Source: Alcanivorax limicola (GTDB lineage Bacteria > Pseudomonadota > Gammaproteobacteria > Pseudomonadales > Alcanivoracaceae). Taken from it: 64,000 bases of DNA. Below are positions 22,423-32,700 of the stretch, piece by piece. Each line of letters opens with the position of its first letter. The first letter of the stretch is position 1. Where the stretch lies: contig NZ_JAIOUB010000004.1 of assembly GCF_019931215.1 (NCBI RefSeq), forward strand, positions 62,001 through 126,000. The letters run 5' to 3'. The position numbers and the translations under genes are program-made. The notes below the pieces were generated by a model, which saw only the letters and a list, made by a program, of their open reading frames with translations, had not been told where the DNA came from and did no database searches.

Positions 22423-22530
22423 CCGTCATTCTGGAAAAGTCTGAAAAACCGCGGCGTTATGGCAGTGCCAACCGGAACTGGCCCCGAGAAAAGCCGTCAA
22501 CAGGGACTCTTGCCTGTTTCGGAGCACACC

Positions 22531-23343
22531 ATGACACCCCCAACGGCGCAGCTGGCAGCCACCCGTCCACAGGGCATCACTGCCCCCTCCTCGGCCTGGA
22601 CAGCCTGGGGCCAGTGGCTGGCCCTGCTGACCATGACGGCAGACCATCTGAGTCGGTACGTCTTGCCGGATGGCGCCGGGCTTGACTGGATAGAGTCCAC
22701 GCTGGGACGTGTCGCCTTTCCTCTGTTTGCCGCCATGGTCGCCTGGCATGGCCTGTTCAATACCCGCAACCCCGCACGCTATGCCCGGCGTATTCTGGTG
22801 ATCGGTCTCGCGGCACAAATTCCTTTCATGCTGATGCCACGGGACACCGATGCCTTCGTCCTGAATGTGTGCTTTACGCTATCAGGCGGCCTGTTCTGGG
22901 CCGCATGGCTCAGGGATTGCGCCGCCCGCTATCAGGAGGGTTCACTGTCCGCAGCAGCAACCAGTGGCCTCGCCGCCGCCTCGCTGCCGGTGTGGTATCT
23001 GCTTGGTCCGTGGGTGGAATACGGCCATGTCGGTCTGATGATCATCCCGCTGATGATGCTTGCCCTGGCCATGCTGAGCCAACGCAGCGACATGCGTAGC
23101 GAACGCTTTCTGGCCGGGCTGTCGGCCCTTCCGGTATTACTGATGGCGGCACAAATGAATCACACCGAACTGGCCAAGGCCGTCACGGTGGCAACCTGCG
23201 CCAGCATACTGATCCTGGCGGCCGGCGCAGCGCGATACATCCCGCGCCCCGCGCTGATCATGCCACGGCGCCTCTGGCTCGCCTGGTACCCGGTTCACTT
23301 TCTGGTCATCGCAATACTGCTGTGGGTGCTGACCGGCATCGCC
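22531..23343 (+). CDS. TraX family membrane protein
   Basis: 271 residues from the ATG at 22531 (GGAG 7 bases upstream); an earlier ATG at 22459 lacks a binding site. About eight membrane helices. The TraX signature is seen as LALLTMTADHLSRYVL followed by LGRVAFPLFAAMVAWHGL. TraX of plasmid F acetylates pilin; chromosomal homologues without pilus genes are common and of unknown function, possibly acyl transfer. No conjugation genes are nearby. Confidence 0.82.
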
Positions 23344-23634
23344 TGACAAACAACTTTTACATCCTTTGCAAAGGCTGTCTCCGCTTTTACATTGCCGCCG
23401 TTCCGCGTGAAATAAACCTTGTGATACAGACCGATACACCATCACGGGTTCGCCATTATTGTAAAAAGAAACGTCACGGGGAAGCCCGCCACGCCAGGCC
23501 CCACGACACAGTCCGTTGACAGTCCACACCACCAGCGCAATGGTTGTATCAGCTTGCTGCCGGCACAGCTTTTCGCTGTATGACTTGTTTTGCCGCGCTG
23601 CATTTCAGTTGCCAGACATGAACGGGAGTCATTT
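23344..23634. other. Intergenic gap without recognisable gene
   Basis: About 290 bases between the TraX homologue and the YtjA-like gene. I see no coding sequence I can support. It holds a perfect 12-bp palindrome CCTTTGCAAAGG (23363-23374) flanked by two copies of CTTTTACAT (23354-23362 and, as GCTTTTACATT, near 23392). A promoter for the following small gene is expected here but not obvious. Confidence 0.5.
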
Positions 23635-23796
23635 ATGTTGAGCTGGGCAGTTTTATTTCTCATCATCGCCATCATTGCCGGGGTTGCCGGCTTCAGCGGT
23701 ATCGCTGGCGCCGCCACCGGCTTCGCGCAGATTCTGTTTGTCATTTTTCTGGTGCTGCTGGTCATCTCACTGATTACCGGAAGGCGCGCGCCCTGA
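23635..23796 (+). CDS. YtjA-like DUF1328 small membrane protein
   Basis: 53 residues starting [16 protein letters not shown], the same length as E. coli YtjA and sharing its pattern up to the C-terminal LITGRRAP. Two hydrophobic helices. GGGAG lies 7-8 bases before the ATG; a longer frame from 23590 is unlikely. Function unknown; such proteins are often stress-induced. The PepSY gene follows after 47 bp. Confidence 0.88.
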   Translation: MLSWAVLFLIIAIIAGVAGFSGIAGAATGFAQILFVIFLVLLVISLITGRRAP

Positions 23797-23843
23797 CCCG
23801 CGCGCCAGCCCTTCGTGATGCACTGATTCTGGAGAAAAAAGAC

Positions 23844-24383
23844 ATGAAAAAGGGAATAGCCGCACCACACAACCAGACACACGCCGCACCGACGCAGGGG
23901 CAATCATCACCACGCCCGATACTGCTGCTTGGCACCCTGCTGATGGCGCTGTTGATGGCCTTGACACTTCCCTTGTCTGCACGCGCAGACACCCTGCCCG
24001 CAGACGCCTTCAAGGACATGATTGCGCATGCGGACGACTATGGCTTCAGTCACTACACCGACATCGACGTCAAGGATGGCGGCGCCATAAACGTGGAAGG
24101 CTGGCTCAGTGATGACTGGCGCGGCAAGGTGGATTTCGCCGCTGACGGCACCCCGGTTCGCGAAGAACGCAACCAGAAAGACAAGGGCCCTGACGGCATT
24201 TCTTCTGACCAGCTTCACGCCGCCCTGGGCACAGCCATCAACGAAGGCATGCGCCGGATAGAGAAGGTGGACGTGGACAACCGCAACATCATCGAGATTG
24301 AAGGCAAAGACGAGGCCGGGCAAGAACTGGAAATCCGCATCAACGCGGACACCGGTGAAGTGACCGGGGTGAAGCGTGACTGA
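23844..24383 (+). CDS. Secreted PepSY-domain protein
   Basis: 179 residues. A long N-region precedes the signal segment ILLLGTLLMALLMALTLPLSARA, cut after ARA (about 48). Then come two PepSY-like modules, the second clear at VDVDNRNIIEIEGKDEAG...RINADTGEVTGVKRD. PepSY proteins are small periplasmic modules that inhibit peptidases or modulate sensors. Probably cotranscribed with the YtjA-like gene. Specific role unknown. Confidence 0.82.
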   Translation: MKKGIAAPHNQTHAAPTQGQSSPRPILLLGTLLMALLMALTLPLSARADTLPADAFKDMIAHADDYGFSHYTDIDVKDGGAINVEGWLSDDWRGKVDFAADGTPVREERNQKDKGPDGISSDQLHAALGTAINEGMRRIEKVDVDNRNIIEIEGKDEAGQELEIRINADTGEVTGVKRD

Positions 24384-24453
24384 CATTCATCGCACTGATC
24401 ACGCGAAGCGCGTAGTGTAGAAGACCTGACACCAACGATGGAGGACAGTACCG

Positions 24454-24930
24454 ATGAGCATTCAGGAAGGCGATCGCATCCCGGATATCACCATCAAGAC
24501 CAACGGCCCGGACGGGCCGAAGGACATCTCGACGGGCGAGCTGTTTGACCGGCGCCGGGTGGTGCTGTTTGCCGTACCCGGTGCTTTCACACCCGGCTGC
24601 TCAAACACGCACATGCCCGGCTTCGTGATCAAGGCAGACGAGATTCTGGCCCGGGGCGTCGACGCCATTGTCTGCATGGCGGTAAACGATGCATTTGTCA
24701 TGGATGCCTGGCAGAAGTCCCAGAACGCGGAAAACATCACCATGCTGGCCGACGGCAGCGGGCGACTGACGGAAGCGCTGGGGCTGACGCTGGATCTCAC
24801 CGATGGCGACATGGGCAAACGCTGCAAACGCTTCGCCATGATCGTCAATGATGGCGTGGTGACCTACCTCGGCATCGACGACAAGGGCGTTGCAGCGAGC
24901 AGCGCAGGCACCATTCTCGACAAGCTCTGA
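24454..24930 (+). CDS. Peroxiredoxin of the Prx5 type
   Basis: 158 residues. Peroxidatic Cys49 sits in VPGAFTPGCSNTHMPGF, the Prx5/AhpE-like signature of glutathione- or thioredoxin-linked peroxiredoxins. Other cysteines (IVCMAVN, KRCKRF) are not in the usual resolving position, so a one-cysteine mechanism is possible. Reduces hydroperoxides in the cytoplasm. Downstream lies a bidirectional terminator. Its place near soxR is suggestive, but no SoxR site is seen before it. Confidence 0.93.
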   Translation: MSIQEGDRIPDITIKTNGPDGPKDISTGELFDRRRVVLFAVPGAFTPGCSNTHMPGFVIKADEILARGVDAIVCMAVNDAFVMDAWQKSQNAENITMLADGSGRLTEALGLTLDLTDGDMGKRCKRFAMIVNDGVVTYLGIDDKGVAASSAGTILDKL

Positions 24931-24962
24931 CCTATTCGACAAGCGCTCTTGTAGCGTTACAC

Positions 24963-25000
24963 ATAAAAAAGCGCCGGACTTGGGTTCGGCGCTTTTTTAT
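24963..25000. terminator. Bidirectional terminator between the peroxiredoxin gene and the trp side
   Basis: Perfect 14-bp stem: ATAAAAAAGCGCCG at 24963-24976 and its complement at 24987-25000, with a 10-base loop. A-tract and T-tract make it work on both strands, closing the peroxiredoxin unit (plus) and any transcript running out of trpC (minus). The right arm plus loop is exactly complementary to 25358-25372, 15 bases. Confidence 0.95.
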
Positions 25001-25493
25001 GGTTCATCGCGGATGAGCAGAAATATTTACCGGTCGGAACCGAGGGTGTGCCAACCGGGAAGCGGGTCTTTCTCCAGTAGAGTTGGTCACCTTCCAGAGA
25101 GTACGCGTTGAGCCGGGGTATGCCCTTCCGGGACCGCTCAAGCCATCCCTGGTCGCTCGCGCTTTGGCCATCCATGGCCAAAGAGGTCCCTCCACGGCAT
25201 ACCCCGGCTCAACGCTGGCAGGAAATTCTGAGTTCGGTGGTTTGTCTCCTCGCTCTGGAGGAACAAAACAGGCAGTTGGCTTATAGCTTATTAGTTGGGC
25301 TGCACGTGACGGCCCTCGGGGGGTGGGAAAGGTTTTCAGGACTGTGTGAGGCAGGATGCCGAACCCAAGTCCCCAGGGATGGGGGGACGACGGGGCACGG
25401 AAACCATTACCACCCCCCGAGGGCCACAACCACCGAACCAAAGCAGCATGGCACGTGCCACAAACAAACATTCCCGTTCGTCCGCGACGAACC
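25001..25493. repeat. Nested inverted-repeat region, structured RNA or degenerate mobile element
   Basis: No believable gene lies between the terminator and trpC. Instead there are nested inverted repeats: ends 25001-25030 / 25464-25493 (22 of 30 positions, differences almost all transitions); a perfect 19-bp arm 25106-25124 / 25196-25214 enclosing GGGACC/GGTCCC and TTTGGCCA/TGGCCAAA; a perfect 11-bp arm 25232-25242 / 25428-25438 enclosing a perfect 16-bp arm 25311-25326 / 25410-25425. Short local hairpins sit at both ends. Both strands stay open for over 130 codons, but the translations look like nothing known. It is either an RNA on the trp (minus) strand or a decayed MITE-like element. Confidence 0.8.
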
Positions 25494-25519
25494 TTTTTCA
25501 TTAAACACCTGCTGACACG

Positions 25520-26326
25520 CTAGCGCGGAAAGAGCGCCGCCAGCGCCTTGCCCGGTGAGGGGGCACGCATGAAGGTTTCGCCGACGAGGAAGGTGTTGAC
25601 CTGATGTTGGCGCATCAGGGCCACATCTTCTGCCGTGACAATGCCGCTTTCGGTGACCAGGATGCGATCTGCCGGCACCTGCTCCAGCAGCCCCAACGTC
25701 ACATCCAGCGACACATCAAAACTGTGCAGATCCCGATTATTGATGCCGATCAGGCGCGCATCCAGCGCCAGCGCCCGGTGCAGTTCTTCCGCCGTATGCA
25801 CTTCCACCAGCACATCCAGCCCCGCATCACAGGCCGTCTCGTACAGCCGGTGCAGCAAGTCGTCTTCCAGCGCCGCCACGATCAGCAGAATGCAGTCCGC
25901 ACCGATCGCCCGGGCTTCCCATATCTGATACGGGTCTATGGTGAAGTCCTTGCGCAGCACAGGCAGTGTGCAGGCCGCGCGCGCCGTCTGCAGATACGCA
26001 TCATCGCCCTGAAAGAAATCCCGGTCCGTGAGCACCGACAGGCACGCTGCGCCCCCGGCCTCGTACTCGGCGGCAATGGCCGCCGGTTGGAAATCCTCGC
26101 GGATCACGCCCTTGGAGGGTGAGGCCTTCTTGATTTCGGCAATCACGGCGGTCTGCCCGGCAGCCAGACGCTGCGACACCGCCGCAACAAATCCCCGTGC
26201 CGGAGGCTGTTGCTGTGCCAGCGCCTGCACGACGGGCAATGCCCGTTGTTGCTTCAGGGCAGCCACTTCGTCCTGTTTGCGCAGCAGGATGCGATCCAGC
26301 ACCGTGCCGGTGGTCTTGACTGTCAT
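25520..26326 (-). CDS. trpC: Indole-3-glycerol phosphate synthase
   Basis: Fourth step of tryptophan synthesis, a TIM barrel of 268 residues. Motifs: [16 protein letters not shown] with the catalytic lysine, [31 protein letters not shown] and ILVTESGI. The start overlaps the trpD stop by 4 bp. Last gene of the trpEGDC operon; the structured non-coding region lies directly downstream. Confidence 0.98.
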   Translation of the reverse strand: MTVKTTGTVLDRILLRKQDEVAALKQQRALPVVQALAQQQPPARGFVAAVSQRLAAGQTAVIAEIKKASPSKGVIREDFQPAAIAAEYEAGGAACLSVLTDRDFFQGDDAYLQTARAACTLPVLRKDFTIDPYQIWEARAIGADCILLIVAALEDDLLHRLYETACDAGLDVLVEVHTAEELHRALALDARLIGINNRDLHSFDVSLDVTLGLLEQVPADRILVTESGIVTAEDVALMRQHQVNTFLVGETFMRAPSPGKALAALFPR

Positions 26327-27369
26327 GCGTCGCCGCCCTTGAGCATCTCGGTAAACCGGGCCAGCTCGCGCAACCGTTCTGCGGCTTCACCGTTGTGAAT
26401 CAGATCTTCCGCCATGCGCACACCGTCCTTCAGGGTCGCGGTGACGCCGGACACATAAATCGCCGCACCGGCATTCAGCGCCAGCATGTCGGCCGCCTTG
26501 TCCGCATACTCGCCCTTGCGCTTGCCAAAGGCATCGCGGATCAGCGCCAGAGAGGCTTCCGGGTCCGTGACGTCCAGGCCGACCAGCGAGCTCGATGCAA
26601 TACCCACGGATTCCGGCGTAATCACATACTCACGCACGGCACCGTCGCGGAATTCCGCCACGTGGGTCTTGGCTGCCAGGCTGATTTCGTCGAGGCCATC
26701 CAGGCCGTGCACTACCATCACATGCTCTGCGCCCAGACGCCCCAGCACCTCCGCCATGGGCCGGCACAGTTTGTCCGAGAACACCCCAACAAGCTGTCGG
26801 CGCACGCCAGCGGGATTGGTCATCGGCCCGAGGATATTGAACAGCGTACGCAGGCCAAGCTCCTTGCGCGGACCGATCGCATGTTTCATCGCGCCATGGT
26901 GGGCCGGCGCAAACATGAAGCCCACGCCTACATCGCTGATACAGCGGGCCACTTCTTCCGGGGAAAGGTCCAGGCGCACACCGGCAGCTTCCAGAAGATC
27001 CGCCGAACCGCTTTTCGAGCTCACGGAGCGGTTGCCATGTTTGGCAACATGGCAACCGGCTGCGGCGGCAACGAAGGAGGACGCCGTGGACACATTGAAC
27101 AGATTGGCGCCATCGCCTCCAGTGCCGACAATATCCACCACATAACGCAAATCGCCGATATCCACCGGCGTGGCCAGCTCGCGCATGACCTGCGCAGCGG
27201 CGGTGATCTCGTCCAGGGACTCGCTCTTCATGCGCAGCGCCACAAGAAACGCGCCAACCTGCGCGTCCGTGGCACCACCGGTCATGATCTGGCGCATCAC
27301 CGCCTGCATGTCCTCGAAACTCAGATCAATATGCTCGACCACCTTGGCCAGTGCGTCACGAATATCCAT
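26323..27369 (-). CDS. trpD: Anthranilate phosphoribosyltransferase
   Basis: Joins anthranilate to PRPP. 348 residues from the ATG at 27369; a TTG two codons upstream also exists. The PRPP loop is [20 protein letters not shown], followed by [19 protein letters not shown], and the anthranilate-binding region [13 protein letters not shown]. The start falls 3 bases after the trpG stop, and GGAG lies within the trpG end. Confidence 0.98.
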   Translation of the reverse strand: MDIRDALAKVVEHIDLSFEDMQAVMRQIMTGGATDAQVGAFLVALRMKSESLDEITAAAQVMRELATPVDIGDLRYVVDIVGTGGDGANLFNVSTASSFVAAAAGCHVAKHGNRSVSSKSGSADLLEAAGVRLDLSPEEVARCISDVGVGFMFAPAHHGAMKHAIGPRKELGLRTLFNILGPMTNPAGVRRQLVGVFSDKLCRPMAEVLGRLGAEHVMVVHGLDGLDEISLAAKTHVAEFRDGAVREYVITPESVGIASSSLVGLDVTDPEASLALIRDAFGKRKGEYADKAADMLALNAGAAIYVSGVTATLKDGVRMAEDLIHNGEAAERLRELARFTEMLKGGDA

Positions 27370-27371
27370 GC

Positions 27372-27956
27372 TCAACGCTCCAGAAAATTTTTCAGCAGGG
27401 CGTGGCCATGCTCAGTCAGAATGGATTCCGGGTGATACTGCACCCCTTCGATATCCAGCTCCCGGTGGCGCATGCCCATGATCTCATCCACGCTGCCATC
27501 CTCTTGCTGTGTCCAGGCGGTAATCTCCAGGCAGTCCGGCAACGAATCCTTCTCCACCACCAGCGAGTGATACCGCGTCGCCGTGTAAGGCGATGGCAAT
27601 CCACGGAATACGCCGACCCCGGTGTGATACACCGGCGAGGTTTTGCCATGCATCACACGCCGTGCCCGCACCACCTTGCCACCAAACGCCTGGCCAATGC
27701 TCTGGTGGCCCAGACAGACACCCAGGATCGGCAGCGTGCCGGCAAAGTGGCGAATCGCCTCAATGGATATCCCCGCCTCGTTGGGCGTGCAGGGCCCCGG
27801 CGAAATCATCAACCGGTCCGGTGCCAGCGCTTCGATACCCGCCACAGTGATCGCATCGTTACGATACACCAGCACTTCCGCACCCAGCTCCTGCAGGTAC
27901 TGCACCAGATTCCAGGTAAAGCTGTCGTAGTTGTCGACCATTAACACGCGGGTCAT
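27372..27956 (-). CDS. trpG: Anthranilate synthase glutaminase subunit
   Basis: Amidotransferase subunit giving ammonia to TrpE. 194 residues from the ATG at 27956, which overlaps the trpE stop (ATGA). Begins [20 protein letters not shown]; nucleophile in GVCLGHQ; His and Glu of the triad in [14 protein letters not shown] similar subunit (PabA) serves folate synthesis in many species, so dual use is possible. Confidence 0.97.
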   Translation of the reverse strand: MTRVLMVDNYDSFTWNLVQYLQELGAEVLVYRNDAITVAGIEALAPDRLMISPGPCTPNEAGISIEAIRHFAGTLPILGVCLGHQSIGQAFGGKVVRARRVMHGKTSPVYHTGVGVFRGLPSPYTATRYHSLVVEKDSLPDCLEITAWTQQEDGSVDEIMGMRHRELDIEGVQYHPESILTEHGHALLKNFLER

Positions 27957-29455
27957 TGCGCACCTCCCGCCGGGGTCTGAAGCGACAGACCATTGAGCGC
28001 CATGTTCACCGCCGCGAAGACGGCTCGGCCCTTGCTCATGGTTTCTTCCCATTCAAGGCGTGGCACAGAATCCGCCACCACGCCAGCCCCCGCCTGAATG
28101 TACAGGCGGCCGTTGCGGATCACGGCGGTGCGGATGGCGATGGCGGTATCCATCTCCCCGTTGAAGCCGATGTAACCCACGGCGCCGCCATAGACGCCCC
28201 GCTTTACCGGCTCCAGTTCATCGATGATTTCCATAGCTCTGATCTTGGGCGCGCCACTGAGCGTACCGGCGGGAAAGGTTGCCCGCAGGACGTCCAGCGG
28301 CCCGAAGCCCGACTTCAACTTGCCGTCTACGTTGGACACGATATGCATGACGTGAGAATAACGCTCCACCATCATTTTTTCGGTGAGCGCCACGCTCCCG
28401 GCCTCGGCGATGCGGCCCACGTCATTACGCCCCAGATCGATCAGCATGAGGTGCTCGGCCAGCTCTTTCGGATCTGCCAGCAGCTCAGCCTCCAACGCCT
28501 GATCCTCTTCCTCGGAGGCACCCCGCCGGCGCGTGCCGGCGATGGGGCGCACCGTCACCACGCCCTGCTCCACGCGGGTCAGAATCTCCGGCGAGCTGCC
28601 GGCAATATGGAAGTCATCCAGATCCAGATAGAACATGTAGGGCGAAGGGTTGAGATAGCGCAGGGCCCGGTACAGATCCAGCGGCGGCGCTGCAAACGGT
28701 ACGGACATACGCTGGGACGGCACCACCTGCATCACATCACCGGCCAGAATATATTCGCGGATACGCTCAACACCGGCCTCGAAATCGGCCTGGGGATACT
28801 CCGACGCAAACTGCGTTTCATCCAGCGCCGCACCGTGGGCACGATCATCCGGCTCCGGCAACGGGGCGCGCAGCTGTACCTGCAACTGGTCCAGGCGGGC
28901 CGTCGCATTGTCCAGGGCATCACCCTCCGCAGGGTCCACCAGCACCACCAGAAACAGGCTGCCGCGCAGGTTATCGAACACCACCACTTCCTCGGTACGC
29001 ATCAGCAGGATGTCCGGCACGCCCAGCGTATCCTCACCCGGCGCCGGACCCAGCCGGGGCTCGAAGTAACGCACACTGTCATAACCGAAGTAGCCCACCA
29101 GCCCGCCATTGAAGCGCGGCAGGCCCGGCACTTCCGGGGCGCGATAGCGCAGACGGTAGTCCTCGATCCAGGCAATCGGGTCGGAGACGGTCTGCGTGCG
29201 GCTGTCACCCCCGGCCGGGGTCACCGTAATACGGTCACCATGGATGCGGATCACTTCGCGGGCGGGCAATCCGATAATGGAATAACGCCCCCAGCGTTCC
29301 CCGCCCTGAACGGACTCGAACAGGAAGCTGTAGGGCGCAGCGGCGAGTTTGCGATAGGCGGATAGCGGCGTATCCAGATCGGCGAGCACTTCGCGTACCA
29401 CTGGCACGCGGTTGAAGCCGGCGCGGGCAAACTGCTGAAGTTGTTCCGGTGACAT
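27953..29455 (-). CDS. trpE: Anthranilate synthase component I
   Basis: Converts chorismate to anthranilate, first committed tryptophan step. 500 residues. LLFE-type feedback region near [17 protein letters not shown], and the chorismate core [37 protein letters not shown] and [12 protein letters not shown]. The ATG follows AAGGACAG. In 255 bp of upstream sequence I see no leader peptide with Trp codons, so classic attenuation is not indicated. Confidence 0.98.
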   Translation of the reverse strand: MSPEQLQQFARAGFNRVPVVREVLADLDTPLSAYRKLAAAPYSFLFESVQGGERWGRYSIIGLPAREVIRIHGDRITVTPAGGDSRTQTVSDPIAWIEDYRLRYRAPEVPGLPRFNGGLVGYFGYDSVRYFEPRLGPAPGEDTLGVPDILLMRTEEVVVFDNLRGSLFLVVLVDPAEGDALDNATARLDQLQVQLRAPLPEPDDRAHGAALDETQFASEYPQADFEAGVERIREYILAGDVMQVVPSQRMSVPFAAPPLDLYRALRYLNPSPYMFYLDLDDFHIAGSSPEILTRVEQGVVTVRPIAGTRRRGASEEEDQALEAELLADPKELAEHLMLIDLGRNDVGRIAEAGSVALTEKMMVERYSHVMHIVSNVDGKLKSGFGPLDVLRATFPAGTLSGAPKIRAMEIIDELEPVKRGVYGGAVGYIGFNGEMDTAIAIRTAVIRNGRLYIQAGAGVVADSVPRLEWEETMSKGRAVFAAVNMALNGLSLQTPAGGAQ

Positions 29456-29710
29456 GATCTGTCCTTGTGTTGATCGGGTGACGGGTGTTCAGGACTGGCG
29501 TGCCGCCGGGGTCACCCCGGGCGCACGCGCGTGCATCACCATCGCCAGCGGGCGGGCGCGAACAAGCGGGCAGTATCAATCAAGCGTCTGTGCCGGGTCA
29601 CCGGATCTGTTCCTCGCAATATGCGGTTGTCAGGCGACGATTGTAGCGGGCATTGGCCAAGCCTGCGAGCCCTTGGCCGGCAGGGATACCGGCCTCGGGC
29701 TCCGGGTCTG

Positions 29711-32700
29711 TCAGGACGCCGTCGCGGGCCCGGAGACAGTGGCCTGTGTCGGCGCACGGAAGGTGAGCAGGCACAAGGCCGGGACCACCAGCAAGGTCAG
29801 CACCGTAGATGCCAGCAACCCGGAGATGATCGCCCAGGCCATGGGCGGCCAGAGCGTGGAGTTGGTGAACGCCAACGGCAGCAGACCGGCCACTGTGGTC
29901 GCCGTGGTCAGCAGGATCGGCCGGGTGCGACGCGCCACCGCGTAATAGACTGCATCCCGCACCGCATCCCCCTTGAGCAGACGCTGGTCGATGACATCAA
30001 TCAGCACGATGGCATTGTTGACGACGATCCCCACCAGCGCGACCACGCCGAGCATGGACATGAAGCCAAACGGCGCGCCGGAAATCACCAGGCCGGGAAT
30101 GATGCCCACCGCCGCCATCGGCACGGTAAGCAAAATGATGCCGACCCGACGAAACGAGTTGAACTGCCAGACCAGGAAAAACATCAGCAGCAGGATGCCC
30201 ACCGGCGCCGAGGTGGCCAGCGCCTTGTTGGCATCGCCACTGCCCTGGCTGTCACCGCCGTATTCGAGACGCGTGCCCTCGGGCAACGGCTGCTCGGCGA
30301 GGCGCGCCTCAAGGCCGTTGAGTACCTGGCTGAAGCTGTATCCGTCGGCAAGATTGGTGGCAATGCTGAAAACACGCGCGCCATCGCGCCGCCCGATACC
30401 GGCAGGCTCCCAGTCGGCGTAAATGCGCGCCACCTGCATCAACGGCACAGGTTGGCCGTTGTCAGGATAAACATTGACCGACAACAGGCGCGCCAGCGGC
30501 ATGGCTGTCCCTTCAACAGAACGCACCACCAGCGGCATCGGATCACGCTCCTGACGGTACTGCTCAGCAGTCAGACCATAGCTCTGGCCGAACAGCGAGC
30601 GGGCCACATCGGCGCGATCAAGGCGGAAACGTTCTGCTACGGCATCATCCACATCCACCCGCAGCGCCGGTGTGCCGAAATCAATATCGTGGCGCGCGTC
30701 TACCGCCCCGGTGACATGACGCAGGTGATCATAGACCTGCTCGGCAGCCAGCATGCGCAGGGTGTCATCCGCATGGAAAACACGCACTTCCACCGGGGCA
30801 TCCCGCGGCGGCCCCTGACCCAACTGGGTCGCTGCCAGCTGAATCTCCGGCAAGGCCACGCGTGCAAATTCCCGCATGTCGGCCATGATGCGACGGGTCG
30901 CGTCGAGATCGGTGGCCGTCACCACCAGACGCGCCCTGTTCGGCGCTTCAGGTCGTCGTACCAGGTTGTAGTAGAAGGTCGGGCCGGTTGTGCCGACAAA
31001 GCGATGCACCGTCTCGACATCCTGGCGTTGTCGCACCTCGCGTTCGAGGCGTTCTGCGATCATGCCGGTATAGGCCTGATCCGTGGCCTCTGGCAGATAG
31101 ATATCGAGAATCACTTTCGGTCGATCCGCGTTCGGGAAGAACTGCGTCGCCATGAACGGCGTGATCAGAAAACTGAACACCACCACGGCGGCGCCGACGC
31201 CCAGCACGACCTTCGGACGGCCCGTACCAATCGACGCAATGCGCTCACCCAGCGCACGCACAGCATGGCTGCGCTCCGCCGTGTCACGCTTGAGATACCG
31301 GGCGGCAAACATCGGCGCTACGGTAATAGCCAGCAGGTAACTGACCGACAGGGTCAGCATGATCATCACCGGAATGGCTCGGGTAAAATCGGCCGTGCCG
31401 CCCTTGGCCAGCAACAGCGGCGTAAACGCCGCCAGCGTGGTCGCGGTGGACGCACCCAGCGGCGCCGCCAGCTCGCGCACCGCGCCAATCATGGCGTCCA
31501 TGCGTTCAGCGCCGTCGGCCAGCCGAGTCTGCACGTTTTCCACCATGACGATGGCGTTATCGATCAGAATCCCCAAGGAAATAACCAGCGCAATCACGGC
31601 GATCTGGTGCAGCACGCCGCCGCCCAGGTTGTACAGCCCGAGGCTGATCAACGCCACTACCGGCAGCGTCACCGCCACCAGCAACCCCATGCGCAGTCCC
31701 ATGCCGACGAACACCACCGCGACAATGATCAGCACACTGATCAGCAGGCTGCCCTCCAGTTCCTCAAGGCGCTCGGCGACCTTGTCCGGCTGGAAGAACA
31801 TTTCATGAATCTGCAGTGGCGCAAAGTCGGCTTCCAGCGTGGCGACCCGCTCGCGCAATGCCTTGCCGAACGCAATGGCGTCCACCTGACCGCGCTGGGC
31901 CAGTATGTTCAGTAGCACGACGCGCTCGCCGTCATACCAGGTTTCGGCCTGCAACGGCTCGCGCGGCCCGCGCCAGACATCCGCGATGCCGCCCAGCGGC
32001 ACGAAGCTGCCATCCGGCAACGGAATCTGGGTGCTGGTCAAATCCTCCAGGCTGACAAATTCACTGTTGGCCAACACCGAAAGTCGCTTGCCGCCCGCCA
32101 CCACAAAACCACCTGGGACCACCTGATTACGGCGAGCGATAACGCCACCCAGTTGCTCCGGGGTCAGGCCAATGCGATGCAGATCGGCGTCATCCACCGC
32201 GATGGTGATCTGCTCGTCCGCCTTGCCTTCGATGTCAATGCGGGACAGTGCGGGCAGCCCGATCAGCGCATCCTTGAGGTCCTCGGCCCGGCGCGACAAC
32301 TCGCTCACCGATGCGGAGCCACTCAGCGCCAGCACCACTACGGGCGTGTCGATCAGCCGGTCATCCAGCGTCATCACGCCGACGCCATCCGGAAACTGCA
32401 CTTCCGCGCGCGCCATCGCCTGTCGCACCCGATCCCAACCGGCGGTGGTGTCATAGATGTGATCGCGGAACATGATCGTCGCCAACGCCACCCCGGCACG
32501 GGATGTCGTTGTGACGTGATTGATTTCCTCCAGCTGCAGCAGCTCATCTTCCAGTGCGCGCACCACCAGTCGCTCAACGGCTTCCGCCGTGGCCCCCGGA
32601 TACTGCACGGTGATCAGACCCGCCCGGTAGGGGAAGCTCGGGTCTTCCTGACGCGCCATATTGAAGTAAGCAGCGATCCCGATCAGCGTCAGCATCACGA

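Noticed and set aside
25001-25493. Integron attC site or IS remnant
   Set aside because: No integrase, no 7-bp core sites, no transposase fragment and no target duplication at the ends.
25004-25515. Open frames of 165 (minus) and 135 (plus) codons in the inverted-repeat region
   Set aside because: Both strands are open because the region is palindromic; neither product has a domain, a ribosome binding site or codon use like neighbours. I treat it as non-coding.
27956-29365. A 469-codon plus-strand frame opposite trpE, and a 346-codon frame opposite trpD
   Set aside because: Both are shadows of certain trp genes in a GC-rich genome.
29456-29710. trp leader peptide and attenuator before trpE
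   Set aside because: The only short frame there has no tryptophan codons, and no terminator hairpin is seen.
29531-31915. A 794-codon open frame on the plus strand
   Set aside because: It lies antisense to the RND permease, whose family motifs are clear. GC-rich third positions keep the opposite strand open; the translation is His/Arg/Gln-rich with no domain.
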